From Calonectria ilicicola (lineage: Eukaryota; Ascomycota; Sordariomycetes; Hypocreales; Nectriaceae): a stretch of 64,000 nucleotides of DNA. The stretch's first letter is position 1. Each line of letters opens with the position of its first letter. Position numbers and translations under genes: made by a program. The notes beneath the pieces are model-generated. The model searched no databases. It had not been told where the DNA came from and saw only the letters and a program-made list of their open reading frames with translations. The DNA is taken from positions 1,612,001 to 1,676,000 of the forward strand of contig CP085825.1 of the NCBI GenBank assembly GCA_020809705.1. Direction: 5' to 3'. Shown here piece after piece: positions 40,188 to 50,746 of the stretch.

Positions 40188-43100
40188 GGTGAGGGTTGAT
40201 GATGGTGTAGATTCTTGTCTGTGTGTGAATCTTTGAAGAGGTTGGGAGAGAGGCGGTTGGTGTAAGAGGGCGTGCCAACTGTGAGTGAGACAGCCGCCCA
40301 GTTATATACACAACGAAAGGTGGTTAGGAGGTAAGGGTGAAAGACACAATGCAAGTGATTTGGTGGACTGTTTGCAAGGGAGGATGAGGAGGATATTAAT
40401 AAATGGCGGGCATAGTATCTGTAGGCGGATGGGGTGCATCCAACACAACACAACACAGCCAGCAGCGGTTTATTGAGGCTGGGCCACGAGATAGCGGCAC
40501 CAGCAGGCGCCCCCGGAACCATGGTGGGTCGGGATGTGCAGCCCCTTGACGCCCCGTCCGGACAAGGGTGGTCGGAACTAACAAAAGCGAGGGGCCGGGT
40601 TTCTGGGATCCCAGACCCTGGTCCGCCGGGATCAGTGGGCAGTGGGCAGAGAGGCGAGAAAGCCAAGAGTCAGAGGGAGAACGTATGAGACAGAGCAACT
40701 TCGTGGCGGCACGGGGGCGTCGAACGGTTGAGACATGGCAATGAATTTGAGAGTGCCAGCGTGCAAGAAAGCTGATTGCTCATGACAAGGGCAAGACATG
40801 CCACGCACTACTACCTCTTTGTGCTCAGCTCACTGTTGTCGCTTTGGGTAGAGAGCTGACCGCATTTGGTAGTCTGCGTGGGATATGCACACATTCCGCC
40901 TCTAGCTTCACTACTGCATGCTGCTTCCTTCGGTGGGCGGCCGAGTTCTCTGCTTCTCTGCCTCTCTACCTCCCTCCCGTTGTCTATCTCTCGCGACACA
41001 GGTGAGGGGAAGGAAAAGCTATCATGGGTCCAAGCTTGCCGTGATGCCGGTCCGAGCTGGGGGTGTTGAGGTGGAGATGATCATAGACTTGACAATGACG
41101 TCTCAGTCTAGCCGGGCCTCAGATCATCCGTCGTCTAGAACACGAGCTCTTGTTTTTGAGTGTGGTTTTTTTTTGTGCTTGCGAGGTTTGCGGAGTTCGC
41201 GGACCCAGCGTATACGGTTCTAGACGGTTGCTGGGGACTTGGCCGGGAGGGGAGGGTGTACCCGTACGTTTGTGTCTGCAAAGGGAGATCTGCTGATGAC
41301 GACAATCCCTCCTCTGCTCGTGTTGGCCCGACTAGATCGAGACAGCTGGAGGGGAGCAAGTCCTAAGTGGGATGCGGGCCTGTCACAGCCAAACCCTGGC
41401 AACGCCAACCAGATAGCCTCAGTCCCTGGTCGATCGGCCACCAGCTTCCCCTCCTAAAGAGCGTAAGGGTGCCAAGTGTGCCCACCGTCCACATGGTGTG
41501 CAGCTGCAAACGAGAATGGTGGAGGGCGGGGGGCACTAGGTGATACGAGGCCTTGCGCTTCTGACTCTAAAAGGTAAATCCCAATCTATTGTCGGGAAGT
41601 TTTGTGCGCATTTGTGAATTGTGCGTGGCTGGTGCATAGCCTGTTTTGTCGGTTGAGTTTGGTGCACTAGAGCGAGCATAAAGGCGAAACACAAAACAAA
41701 TTCAGCAGGTTGGTGATGTGATGTCCTGGTCAAGGCTGCTGCCGCTTAGAGCCTCGCGGCTGAATTGCATGCCGAAAACCCGAGGCTGCCTGAGCTGAAG
41801 GTAGTCTCTCGTGAGCTTACTGCATTCACCGCAACAAGACAAAGAATCATGCTCCCCTCATTCTGTGTCATTGGAACATGCTTAGCGAGAGGGATGCATC
41901 TGCATCTGTACTCGGACAGGAAAGTATTTTCTGTTTCTCAATTCTGCCGTTTCGGCAAGTGAGCATTGTACCTTGTACATTGCACATTGTCCATTGCCCG
42001 CCCATTGCTCGTTGCAGCAGCACTGCGGAGCCTTGTGAGCAGACTTCCCCGCTGCTGGCCGACCTGCAGAAGGTTTCCAGACCGTCAATGCGCCCTCAGT
42101 AAGCACTTTGAAAGATTTTGAAAGCTGAAGTGCAGGAGGGGAAGCTGTTGGGTGGCATGCTCTGTCCCGGGAGTGCCGTTCCCCAGCCACCTTGCGCCCC
42201 CCGCCACATTCTGCTCGATCGGGAAGTGCTAGCATGCTCCACTGCGCAGTTAAGCTGCATCCGTGGCCAGTCACCCACTGGGTGCCATCAACGGGTGTCC
42301 GTTCATGCAGTGCCAGCGCTCTTTGGGAAGGACAAGACCGGCAGTCGCCGCTTTGTAACACCAGCTGGACCCAGCCTGCAAAGCGCGCCATTTGGTTGGT
42401 ACCGAAGATGACGCCTTTGCCCTATGGCCCGGTGGATCGGGTCCCCGAGTCGATACATAGATGATGAGCAGTGGCAAGGGACTCCTGGGCAAATGGCCAA
42501 GAAAAGCCTTCAGTCAGAGCTTCGGGCTTTGAGTGTGTTGCTAGTTGCCGGTGGCCTCGTTGCTATGCTCTGTGACTGGCTCGTTGCACCCCGTGGTGTT
42601 GTTTGGTGCTGAACCACTCAACTCTCGTCCTCGTCTTGCATACAGCACATAGCGTGGCCAGCCCAACCCCTCACTTCGTATCGCCAAACTCGCTGTGCCG
42701 CGCCATGGCTCTTGGGCGTCCTTCTGCCTTGGGAATTCTCGCCGCCCCGTTCGGCGGTGACTCCAAAACAGACATCGGCCGGAAACACGAGCGGTGACAT
42801 ATCTTTTTTTTTCTTTCTCGGTACGAGACATCACACTGGGCCCCGACTTTTTGCTGTCGCCCAGTGACCGGTGACCGTCTAGCAACAAGTGTGCCCCAAC
42901 AACACACCAGGCACCAGGCACCAGGCACCAAAGGCAAATACTGATCAACTTCCTCAAGCCGTCGTATTTACGTGCTCATTAGGCTTTTGGCGGTCGAAGC
43001 TCTAGACTCACCTGCTGCTGCGAGTAGGGTATGGTACGAAATGATGTCCTATCTACGGCTTACGAGGTTCTCAGCTAGCGGCGCCTTGGCTACTGATAGT

Positions 43101-46100
43101 CAACACTGGGCTTGGAATGTCAAAGACGGACCAACAATGACGTTTCGCTAACTAGCGGTGCCGGGCGCCCGGCCGAAGTGCTAGTTAGGTAGCTATACCG
43201 ACACTACTGGCAATAGCATAAGCACAGCCCTGAAGGCTTGTGCAGCCTTGCTGTATGAGTGTGAATCGAGGGCGGAAAGCTGTTGTCGAAGGTGCCGAGA
43301 GCGACTTACTGCATGATGCATTGCAGAATGGCATGGGCTCGCTCTGGAAAATGTCACCGAATGTCGCTCTTGAATCTGGGGGACGTGCTCTGGCCGGAGC
43401 GCATTGGGTGTAAGAAGGTCCCTGTCCCGGACCCTGCCGGCTTTACTCATCCACCTTGAGTCGCACCATGTCAACCTGTGATCCCGCAGCCGGTCTTCCA
43501 TTCGCTCGCTGCCTTGTAGAGGTTTGCCTTGCCTATGTTCCAGGGTCTTGGTGTTTCCGAGGGCAATTGCTACGTTGTATCGTTGCCTTACGATCAGAGG
43601 CCATGGGACGACGGGGGCATCGTATCCACCTTTTCGTGGTCACGATCATGATCATGGGTCTGGTTTCCCGCCTCCCCACTTAGTTTTTTGAGCATGCATG
43701 CCCAATGACTCTCCCGCTCTTTTTTCCTTTACGAATAAGCTCTAGACCCTCGGCGACGTACCATTTTTCCCCATTCTTCGCCGGATCGACACGAAGACCC
43801 CATTGCGAGCGCGGGCCAGAATTGCCATGGACCAAAAATAAAAATAAACTGATAACGGCAAAGTAAGGAAAAAGAAAACTGTGCCGCTTTTTTGCCCATG
43901 TCTGCACATCGCCATCACGAGCCCTGTGCCTTCGGCGACCAACCGGCCCAGCCCGTCAAGCTTTGCGCTAACCTCACCAACGGACCAGGCAGAATACGAC
44001 AAGGACACACTTCTAAATTTATGCCTTGTGCCGGCCGCGTTGGGCTAGGCTAGTGGACGACGGTTGTTATGCAGAGATGTAACGAAGCACAATGGGGTTC
44101 CAGTCGGCGATTTTGACTGAGGCCTTTGCTGACATGCTAGGTGCTGGCGCATCAAGTTTAGTGTGCTGGAGGGCCAGGATGCTCGCTGACAGGCCGCCGA
44201 ATCTCCATCTCAATTGCCCCGGCATCTGCACCTCGCCCCGCCCACAAATCGTTTTCGTTCCCGCCCCTCAATCTGGAAGGTTGAGTGCATCGCAGGTCCT
44301 CCTTTTGGTCGGAAAAGAGGATCCCAAATCCTTCAATCGCTTATTGTGGACTGCGTTCTTCCATTGACGATGGCCTTGCCTTGACACTGCCATAACCGTT
44401 GCTTTTTCCCCATTATTTTTCCGTCTGAAATTCGTCTCAAGCTTACGACCGTTGTCTTCCGCATTGATAGCTCAAGTGATAGATCAAATGATAGCTCTTA
44501 CGCCAAGTCTCACTGGTTCACCGCTCATGAATCCACCTTCTCGTTGACAGGTCTCATGTTTCACCACGTCACAAACCCATGTGTGACTGCCGTGCTTTCT
44601 TTTTTCGTGTTTACTTGAGGTGAATTGGGTTACCTCGCGAGCATGCTCATGCCGAAACCGCCAAGATTATGGCTAGCTGAATAAAAATATTCGAGAACAA
44701 AACCCCCTGGATGGCTTCCTATCTCAAACTCTTCCACTTCTAGATAGGATTGCTGGCAAGTTACAGACTATCCTTGCGCACCAGTTTGTCACCGAAAAAA
44801 GAAAGAAGACCACCAATCGCCATCTCAGCGTGGCTCACTGCCTCTTTCGAACCCCATATCTGCGTTTGATCTGCGGCATAGCTCGTTGCAGATTTCTCCT
44901 AACTTATTCGCCTCCCCCTCTGCGGTCCCAGATGTTTGGTTCTCTCGGGGCTAAACCGGCCCTTGCCCCGAAACCAAGCTCCGAGTTTCAGAATCCACAA
45001 AGGATCATCGAACCACATGATCCGGATGCCTTCGAATAATGCCATGTCAAACTGCCAAGAGAGCATAATGCCGCACGACTCCCTCCCGACTAATCGAGTG
45101 AAGATGAATTGATTGACTCTCATCCCTAATTTAAGCTCATGAATAAAATGGCATGATGCAGGGAAGATTGAAGACAATATGAACTCCACACCTGACACTG
45201 GATGATCGATAACCATCGGGTTAATCTGCCGCGACCAGCTGCTCCCTTGATCTGCCCTGGACCTTGTTCCGACTGCGCCTTACTTGATAATGCCCGCGAT
45301 GCCGACTTTGACGTGCACTGCCCATGCCTGATTGTCAATCTCTATTGTCCGAAAGCATCGAGGCGCTCGGCCGGCGCATCACGGGCCCGGACCCAACAGT
45401 GCTGTGGGAATGATGATGGAACTCGGGATGCGCGGACCACGTTCTACGTCTCACGTCCCGCAGCCGTTCCACAGCAGCAAGCTGATCTGCACTTGCACAA
45501 TGGCAGATCATTACACAATGCTATTGAGATTACGACGCAAACCCCCCAATATCTTCATCGTCCATCCATCGTCCATCCATCATCATCACATCAGGGCATT
45601 GGCGCCGTCACATTATTGAGACCTGGTGGCACGACCAGGATCACGGATCGGCACTAATCTGGGATCGGACTCCTTTGTTGAGCATAAACAACCCCTGAAA
45701 TTAAGCCCGGGCGGCTGAGTTCCGGGTGATCGCCCTGGTCGAGGCTCAGAATAATTACGATGCACATGATTTTCTCCTCGAGATCTTCTTCCCCAATAAC
45801 AAACCGTCGGGACGGCATGGGCCGGGCGCACAAAACATCTCATCTACTGAGAATCAAAATAAAGATGAAACCAGCATCGCACAGCCAGCCAACCAATGTG
45901 AGAATTGAGCCTGACACTGATGCATCCGTCGCCCCCTTTTGCAAATAACAACAAGCTGTCTGAGGGAGATGAAGCAAAGGGATGTGTTGTTTGTTTTTCC
46001 CTCTTCGCTGCACTCTGCATTGTCTACTCCATCCCGTATTATTTTTTTTTGATTCAGCCGAGGAATGTAGCACAGTTGCGCATTGTCCGGAAAACGTGTT

Positions 46101-46743
46101 CCACAACCGAGTGACTTTGTTCCACAGTGATCATCAGTGGGTCAGCTTCTAGCATTCCACGACATTGCTAACGGATGCGGGGTGAATTTTTGGGAGAGCT
46201 GTCAATGGTGGTGTGACCATAGCCCGTGAGGCTGATGGCAACTTGCACAAGTAAGCTTCATGCGGTGTTGTCTTTAAGGTGCTGACGATTGTTGATGTTC
46301 CGGACTCGTGCAAAACTCGGTCTCAATCTATCCCATAATTTTGCGTGTCTTTCTCCCCCTTCAATCTGTTCTATGAGATCAAAGGGTTGGATGAAACATG
46401 CCAATGGTAATTGTAGACGTAGGAAGTCCGATTGCAATATTGAGGCATAATTCGATCACGAATTCATTGTAGTGACGTCCATGAACTAGATTCAGCATCA
46501 AAACCCCGTCAACTTCGTTATGATGCTGACAGTACTTCTCCAACCGTTGACTTGCGGGATTACCGGAGATAGTGGCGGTTATTGAGATGGAGATCAGCCA
46601 ACTGCCCCTCCTCATCTTTGCGTGTATCCTGCATCAACCTCGGTAAATAAAAAAACGAATATTTATACTGTTATCAAAGCACTATAACACCATCTAGTTT
46701 TCATGTAGTTTCAATTGATTAGTATTTTTGTTCCCTAAACAAC
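40188..46743. other. 6.5-kb gene-poor region
   Basis: I find no gene here on either strand. The open frames are short, overlap in opposite directions and show no domain, signal peptide plus cysteine pattern, or frame continuity across plausible introns. The composition is not strongly AT-rich, so it does not look like RIP-decayed transposon. Small features are a four-fold CAGGCAC-type run near 42908-42930 and a CCATC-rich run near 45560-45590. The left edge is the promoter of the GH16 gene. Non-coding transcripts cannot be excluded. Confidence 0.4.
40301..40308 (-). promoter_or_regulatory. TATA box of the GH16 gene
   Basis: On the minus strand this reads TATATAAC, about 115 bases before the ATG at 40187. 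Position fits a core promoter. Confidence 0.5.
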
Positions 46744-47939
46744 ATGGCTACGCAAGATTACAAGTTTGAAGGTTGGCTGGGCCTTGACCCTGAGTCTGCG
46801 GAAGGCAACATGGTGTGGCGCGAATTTGAGCCAAAGGCGTGGGAAGAGACGGATATCGACATTAAAGTTACCCATAGCGGCATATGCGGTACCGATCTTC
46901 ATACTTTGAGAAGCGGATGGGTGAGAGTCACTCAGTGTGGCTATATTCTTTCCAACTAACATGAGCGCGCAGGGCCCAACTCCGTATCCCGTGTGTGTTG
47001 GTCATGAAATAGTTGGCATCGCTGTCCGAGTTGGCTCGCAGGCCGAGGGAGGAATCAAAATTGGTGACCGCGTTGGCGTTGGGGCACAGAATGATTCCTG
47101 TCTTGGCCGTCAGGGCGAATGCGAAGAATGCAGTGCCGGTCTCGAGAGTTACTGCCCCAAGATGGTGATAACATATGCCTCAACCCATTACAACGGCGGC
47201 AAGGCAATGGGCGGCCACGCGACACACCATCGGTGTCCTTCACATTTTGTTGTCAAAATTCCAGAAGGACTAGCGTCCGAGTATGCAGCACCAATGTTAT
47301 GCGGCGGTCTAACGCTGTACGCACCGCTCAAGTATCACGCATGCGGCCCAGGAAAGAAGATTGGAATCGTTGGCGTTGGTGGGCTCGGGCATTTTGGGGT
47401 GTTATTCGCAAAAGCTCTAGGCGCAGAAAAAGTGGTAGGTATTTCAAGAAGTTCGAGTAAGAGAGACGAGGTATTGAAGATGGGAGCGGATGAATACATT
47501 GCCACAGAGGACGAGAAGGACTGGGCCAAGAAGCACAACAAAACCTTGGACATTGTGCTTTCGACTCTGTCATCTTCAAAGGTAAGGATCCGCCAGCGAA
47601 AAACGTGTTCCCATTGATATCCTGCTCATCATATTTACACCTTCACAGGTCCCAATCCAAAGCTACATCAATCTACTTAGAACAGACGGAACATTCGTGC
47701 AAGTGGGCAACCCAGACGATGGTGGATTTACGCTAGAAGCCGGCACAGTCATTGCGCGTCGCATAAAGTTCACCGGATCGAGCACTGGCTCACCGAAGGA
47801 GATGGCAGAGATGCTGCAGGTAGCAGCAGACAAGGGCCTGAAGCCATGGGTACAGCAGAGACCAATGAAAGAGGCCAACCAGGCAATCGTGGATATGGAC
47901 ACTGGGAAGGCGAGGTACCGCTATGTTTTGACGAACTGA
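46744..47939 (+). CDS. Zinc-dependent alcohol dehydrogenase, cinnamyl-alcohol (CAD/Adh6) type
   Basis: Exons 46744-46920, 46973-47581 and 47649-47939 give 358 residues. The introns are GTGAGA...CAG and GTAAGG...CAG, both in phase 0. The catalytic zinc site is 'HSGICGTDLH' and 'VGHEIVG'; the structural zinc Cys lie in 'CLGRQGECEECSAGLESYC'. The Rossmann fold has 'GVGGLGHFGVLFAKALG', then 'SSSKRDEVLKMGADE'; the Ser-rich end of the second strand fits NADP rather than NAD. Such enzymes reduce aromatic and aliphatic aldehydes to alcohols in the cytosol. The natural substrate is not readable from sequence. The PAL gene lies 32 kb away and there is no reason to place the two in one pathway. Confidence 0.9.
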
Positions 47940-48149
47940 AATAAACGAGATAGAATAGATGAGGAGTCGTCAACGGGAGTGCTCACCTAGACTTCTTTGG
48001 GAAGATAAAGGGCAAAACGGTAGAATCACACAGATCCAGTTATCACCATGATAATGATGATGAAATAGATACTGCATTAGTCATTTATGAATAGTCCTTT
48101 TCTTTCTTCTTCTTCTTGTTATTGTTTTTTTTTAAATATCGCAATATGG
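47940..48149. other. Intergenic after the dehydrogenase gene
   Basis: 3' region of the dehydrogenase gene, ending at the left edge of the first MITE-like copy. It has T-rich runs suited to transcript ends and no gene. Confidence 0.4.
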
Positions 48150-48394
48150 TACTACAATACAATCCCTGAAAGATTGTACCCCCTCTCCCTTTTCCCATCA
48201 CCTTCCAGCCAAATTTTAAATAAATAAATATTATATAAATAAACTAAATAAGTAATTTATATATAAGGTTTATTATTATCTATTTATTTATTTTCTTTCT
48301 TTTGCTGTTATATTGATATCTTCGGGCGGTTTGGTTCCATACTGCGAAAGGTACTGAAGTCACAGGGGACAATCTTTCAAGGGGTGCATTGTAC
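48150..48394 (+). mobile_element. MITE-like element, copy 1
   Basis: About 245 bases with imperfect terminal inverted repeats. The left end reads CAATCCCTGAAAGATTGT and the right end, read inward on the other strand, reads CACCCCTTGAAAGATTGT. Both continue into a C-rich run. The interior is AT-rich with no coding frame. The ends abut TA dinucleotides, as in Tc1/mariner-derived MITEs. A second copy in the same orientation lies at 50527-50746. The termini, the C-rich inner blocks and a CGG-TTTGG/CGG-TTAAG block before the right end are shared; the AT-rich core has diverged. Confidence 0.7.
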
Positions 48395-48719
48395 ACGTAC
48401 GCTTCAACGGAGCAACCACCACGGCAAAAGATCTGGCAGTAATTTCAGTCACCTCGATTATCCTGTGGTACATGCCTGCATAGGACGTCTATTTTGCACA
48501 TGGGTCCCCTTCGTTGGCTGGTTCGTCACAATTTTATACATTTGGACAAATCACTCCCAAGCTGGAAGCCTGAAGCTAAATATAACAGCGAGGTAATACC
48601 TTTCTTTTACTAGGTAATAGGGACTTAATCTCCAATATTAATATTGTTGTTTACCACCGAAACCTACGTCACGTAGTCTTGTCGGACAATCAGAGGATAC
48701 CGCATCGAGCGCCTGACTC
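48395..48719. other. Intergenic after MITE-like copy 1
   Basis: This 325-base stretch holds the 3' region of the metalloprotease gene. I see no gene or repeat. Confidence 0.4.
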
Positions 48720-50252
48720 CTAAATGCCCCTGGTAACACCGACGTCTGTCCAAGCCTTGCGGACAATCTTGGCCGCCTCCTCGCCAAAAAGTTCCTCGGC
48801 AGTCTCAACAGTTACGTCGGCGAAATGCTTGAACTTAGACTTGGGAGCAATTTTGCCTGAATTTAATGCCTCCCACCAAATCTTTCCAGCCTTTTCCCAC
48901 GAGTAACCGCCAAATGCGACGGACGCAAGGTAGAAGGCCTTGTTCGGGATACCGGAATAAATGTGAACACCTCCGTTGTCCTCCGATGTCACTTTGTAGT
49001 CTTTCATGTTGTCTGGCTGTGGATCCTTGCCCTATACCACAATTGTCAGTTTTTGTTCCTTCACCAGCGGAATTCTCAACATACAAATCGGGGATCATCG
49101 TAAGCGCTACCGGGGTCCTTCATGCTTCTCAAGGCCACGCCCTTCACACCTGGCAGAATGCAATCTTCACCAATGAGCCAATCAGCTACATCGGATTTCT
49201 CATCCTGGACCTGCTGCTTGATCATAATGCCGAAAACGTCTGAAACATGCTCATTCAGGGCTCCAGATTGGCCATCATAATCGAGAGGGCTGGTATGTTC
49301 GGTGACAGCATGAGTAAGCTCATGCCCGATAACATCAATGCAACCTGTGAAGTTATTGAGAAACTCGCCACCATCACCAAAGACCATTTGCAAACGCTCG
49401 GGATCCCAAACTGCAGGGTGTTAGTGACATTGAAGCACACTGATGTACACGATTTGACATACAGGCGTTCTCATATTTTTCGCCGAAATGGACGCTGCTG
49501 ATCACTTCCATGTTTTTGTTATCAATGGAGTTCCAGTTGAAGTGTTTCTTGTAAAAGTCCAAAACGATGCCGACATTGTCATACGTGTCATTGACGGCCT
49601 TATCCTTGACTTGCTCTTGGCCTTCGTCTCGGATCAAGTCTCCAGGAAGCTTCGATTCATCTTCGGTATTTTTGGCGTCATAAACAGCACGGCGAATCGA
49701 AGTTTTCTTTGCCAGCTCGGCGACACCCGATGATTCAGTCGAGCCTGCATGTTCCATTAGCAATGTAGGTCAAGGAAGGTCGTAAGAAAAATAAATCTAA
49801 AGCCTAAGACATTATTTTAGATTTATTTATGACAAAATAATATCTTAGGCTTTAGTTTTATTTTTCTCAAGACTTTTTGAAAGACAGCGATGGGATTGGA
49901 AGAGAAATGCGTGCTTGGGAAATACGTTACCTAGCTTTTGTTGCATGAGACCATGCACATGCTCTAGGTCCCGCTTCGCTTGCTCACGGGTACTTTCATC
50001 TGCCTCCTCAGATTGGGCGAGGTTCTGCAGGACATGTGGGGGAACGATTTGTTGTTGGCGCTGGAAATTTACGGTACGGTTGTATCCGCGGGGAGCAGTC
50101 AGTGCAGCGAGACGCTCACCCCGAACACGCGTGTAAACATCTCGGGAGGCCAGGGATCGGCGTGCGCAGTGTCGAATTGTATCCGAGTTGGCTTCACTCT
50201 CTGCGATGGCTCGGAGGAGATGGGGAGGGACGATGTAGTGACGGCAAGCCAT
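48720..50252 (-). CDS. Protealysin-like M4 (thermolysin-family) metalloprotease
   Basis: Exons 50252-49931, 49744-49463, 49410-49085 and 49031-48720 give 413 residues; all junctions keep frame with GT...AG sites. The zinc motif is 'HELTH' (231-235), the third ligand is Glu255 in 'GALNEHVSD', and the transition-state His lies in 'DNGGVHIYSGIPN'. 'YENAFWDPERLQMVFGDG' matches the substrate-edge strand of M4 enzymes. There is no signal peptide. Instead the N-terminus has the short protealysin-type propeptide with its 'PPHLL' motif ('HYIVPPHLLRAIAES'). The motif is then repeated as 'QQIVPPHVLQNLAQS' about 62 residues later. Protealysins are intracellular-type or atypically exported enzymes known mainly from bacteria, so the gene may descend from a bacterial donor. 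Intron 1 (186 nt) contains an 83-bp palindrome. The gene lies between two MITE-like copies. Confidence 0.88.
49785..49867. repeat. 83-bp palindrome inside intron 1 of the metalloprotease gene
   Basis: Two arms of about 33 bases, containing TAAAGCCTAAGA on one side and its complement TCTTAGGCTTTA on the other, are separated by a short AT-rich centre. Mismatches are few. It accounts for nearly half of the 186-nt intron; the other two introns of this gene are 52-53 nt. It resembles a tiny fold-back element and would form a strong hairpin in the pre-mRNA. Confidence 0.75.
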
Positions 50253-50526
50253 GTTTTGGTGCGGGGAAGGTTGGTTGGTAGTGAGTGTTGTGGAGAAAAA
50301 TAAGTGCTGTGTTGTGCTGTGCAGTGCAATAGGATATAGAGTTGTGGTTGTAAACAGGATAAGAGAGAGGGAGAGGCTCCCTTTTAAAGTTGTCTCATAC
50401 CCTATCGAGAAGGTGGGTGTGAAAGAAGAAGGAGGAATCAAGGAAGCGAGAATGATGGCGTAATGCAACTGTTCAATGTGAAGCAAGAAGCAAACAAACC
50501 TAGGCGCCAGGGAGCATGCCGATAGG
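50253..50526. other. Promoter and 5' leader of the metalloprotease gene
   Basis: On the minus strand the sequence before the ATG at 50252 is C/T- and CAAC-rich, like a fungal leader. A TTTAAAAG at about 50375-50382 could serve as TATA element. The same frame runs open upstream, but its translation there is low-complexity, so the start at 50252 is preferred. Confidence 0.4.
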
Positions 50527-50746
50527 TACACAATCCTTGGACGATTGTACCCCCTCTACCTCTTCCCACCGTCGTTCAGCCAAGTTATAAATAAATAAAC
50601 ATAATATAAATAAAATAAATAATTTTTATATCGAATTATTTATTTATTTATTTCCTTTCCTCCCTCATCGAATTGATCTTTCAAGGCGGTTAAGTTCTGC
50701 GCTGCTTGAACTCACAGGGGCACAATCTTTCGAGGGGCGTATTGTA
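50527..50746 (+). mobile_element. MITE-like element, copy 2
   Basis: About 220 bases in the same orientation as copy 1. It has terminal inverted repeats (ACAATCC..GATTGTACCCCCTC on the left and CACAATCTTTC..GGGGC..ATTGTAC on the right) and flanking TA dinucleotides. The AT-rich interior has no coding frame. It lies about 275 bases upstream of the metalloprotease start codon, so it is part of that gene's promoter region. Confidence 0.7.
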
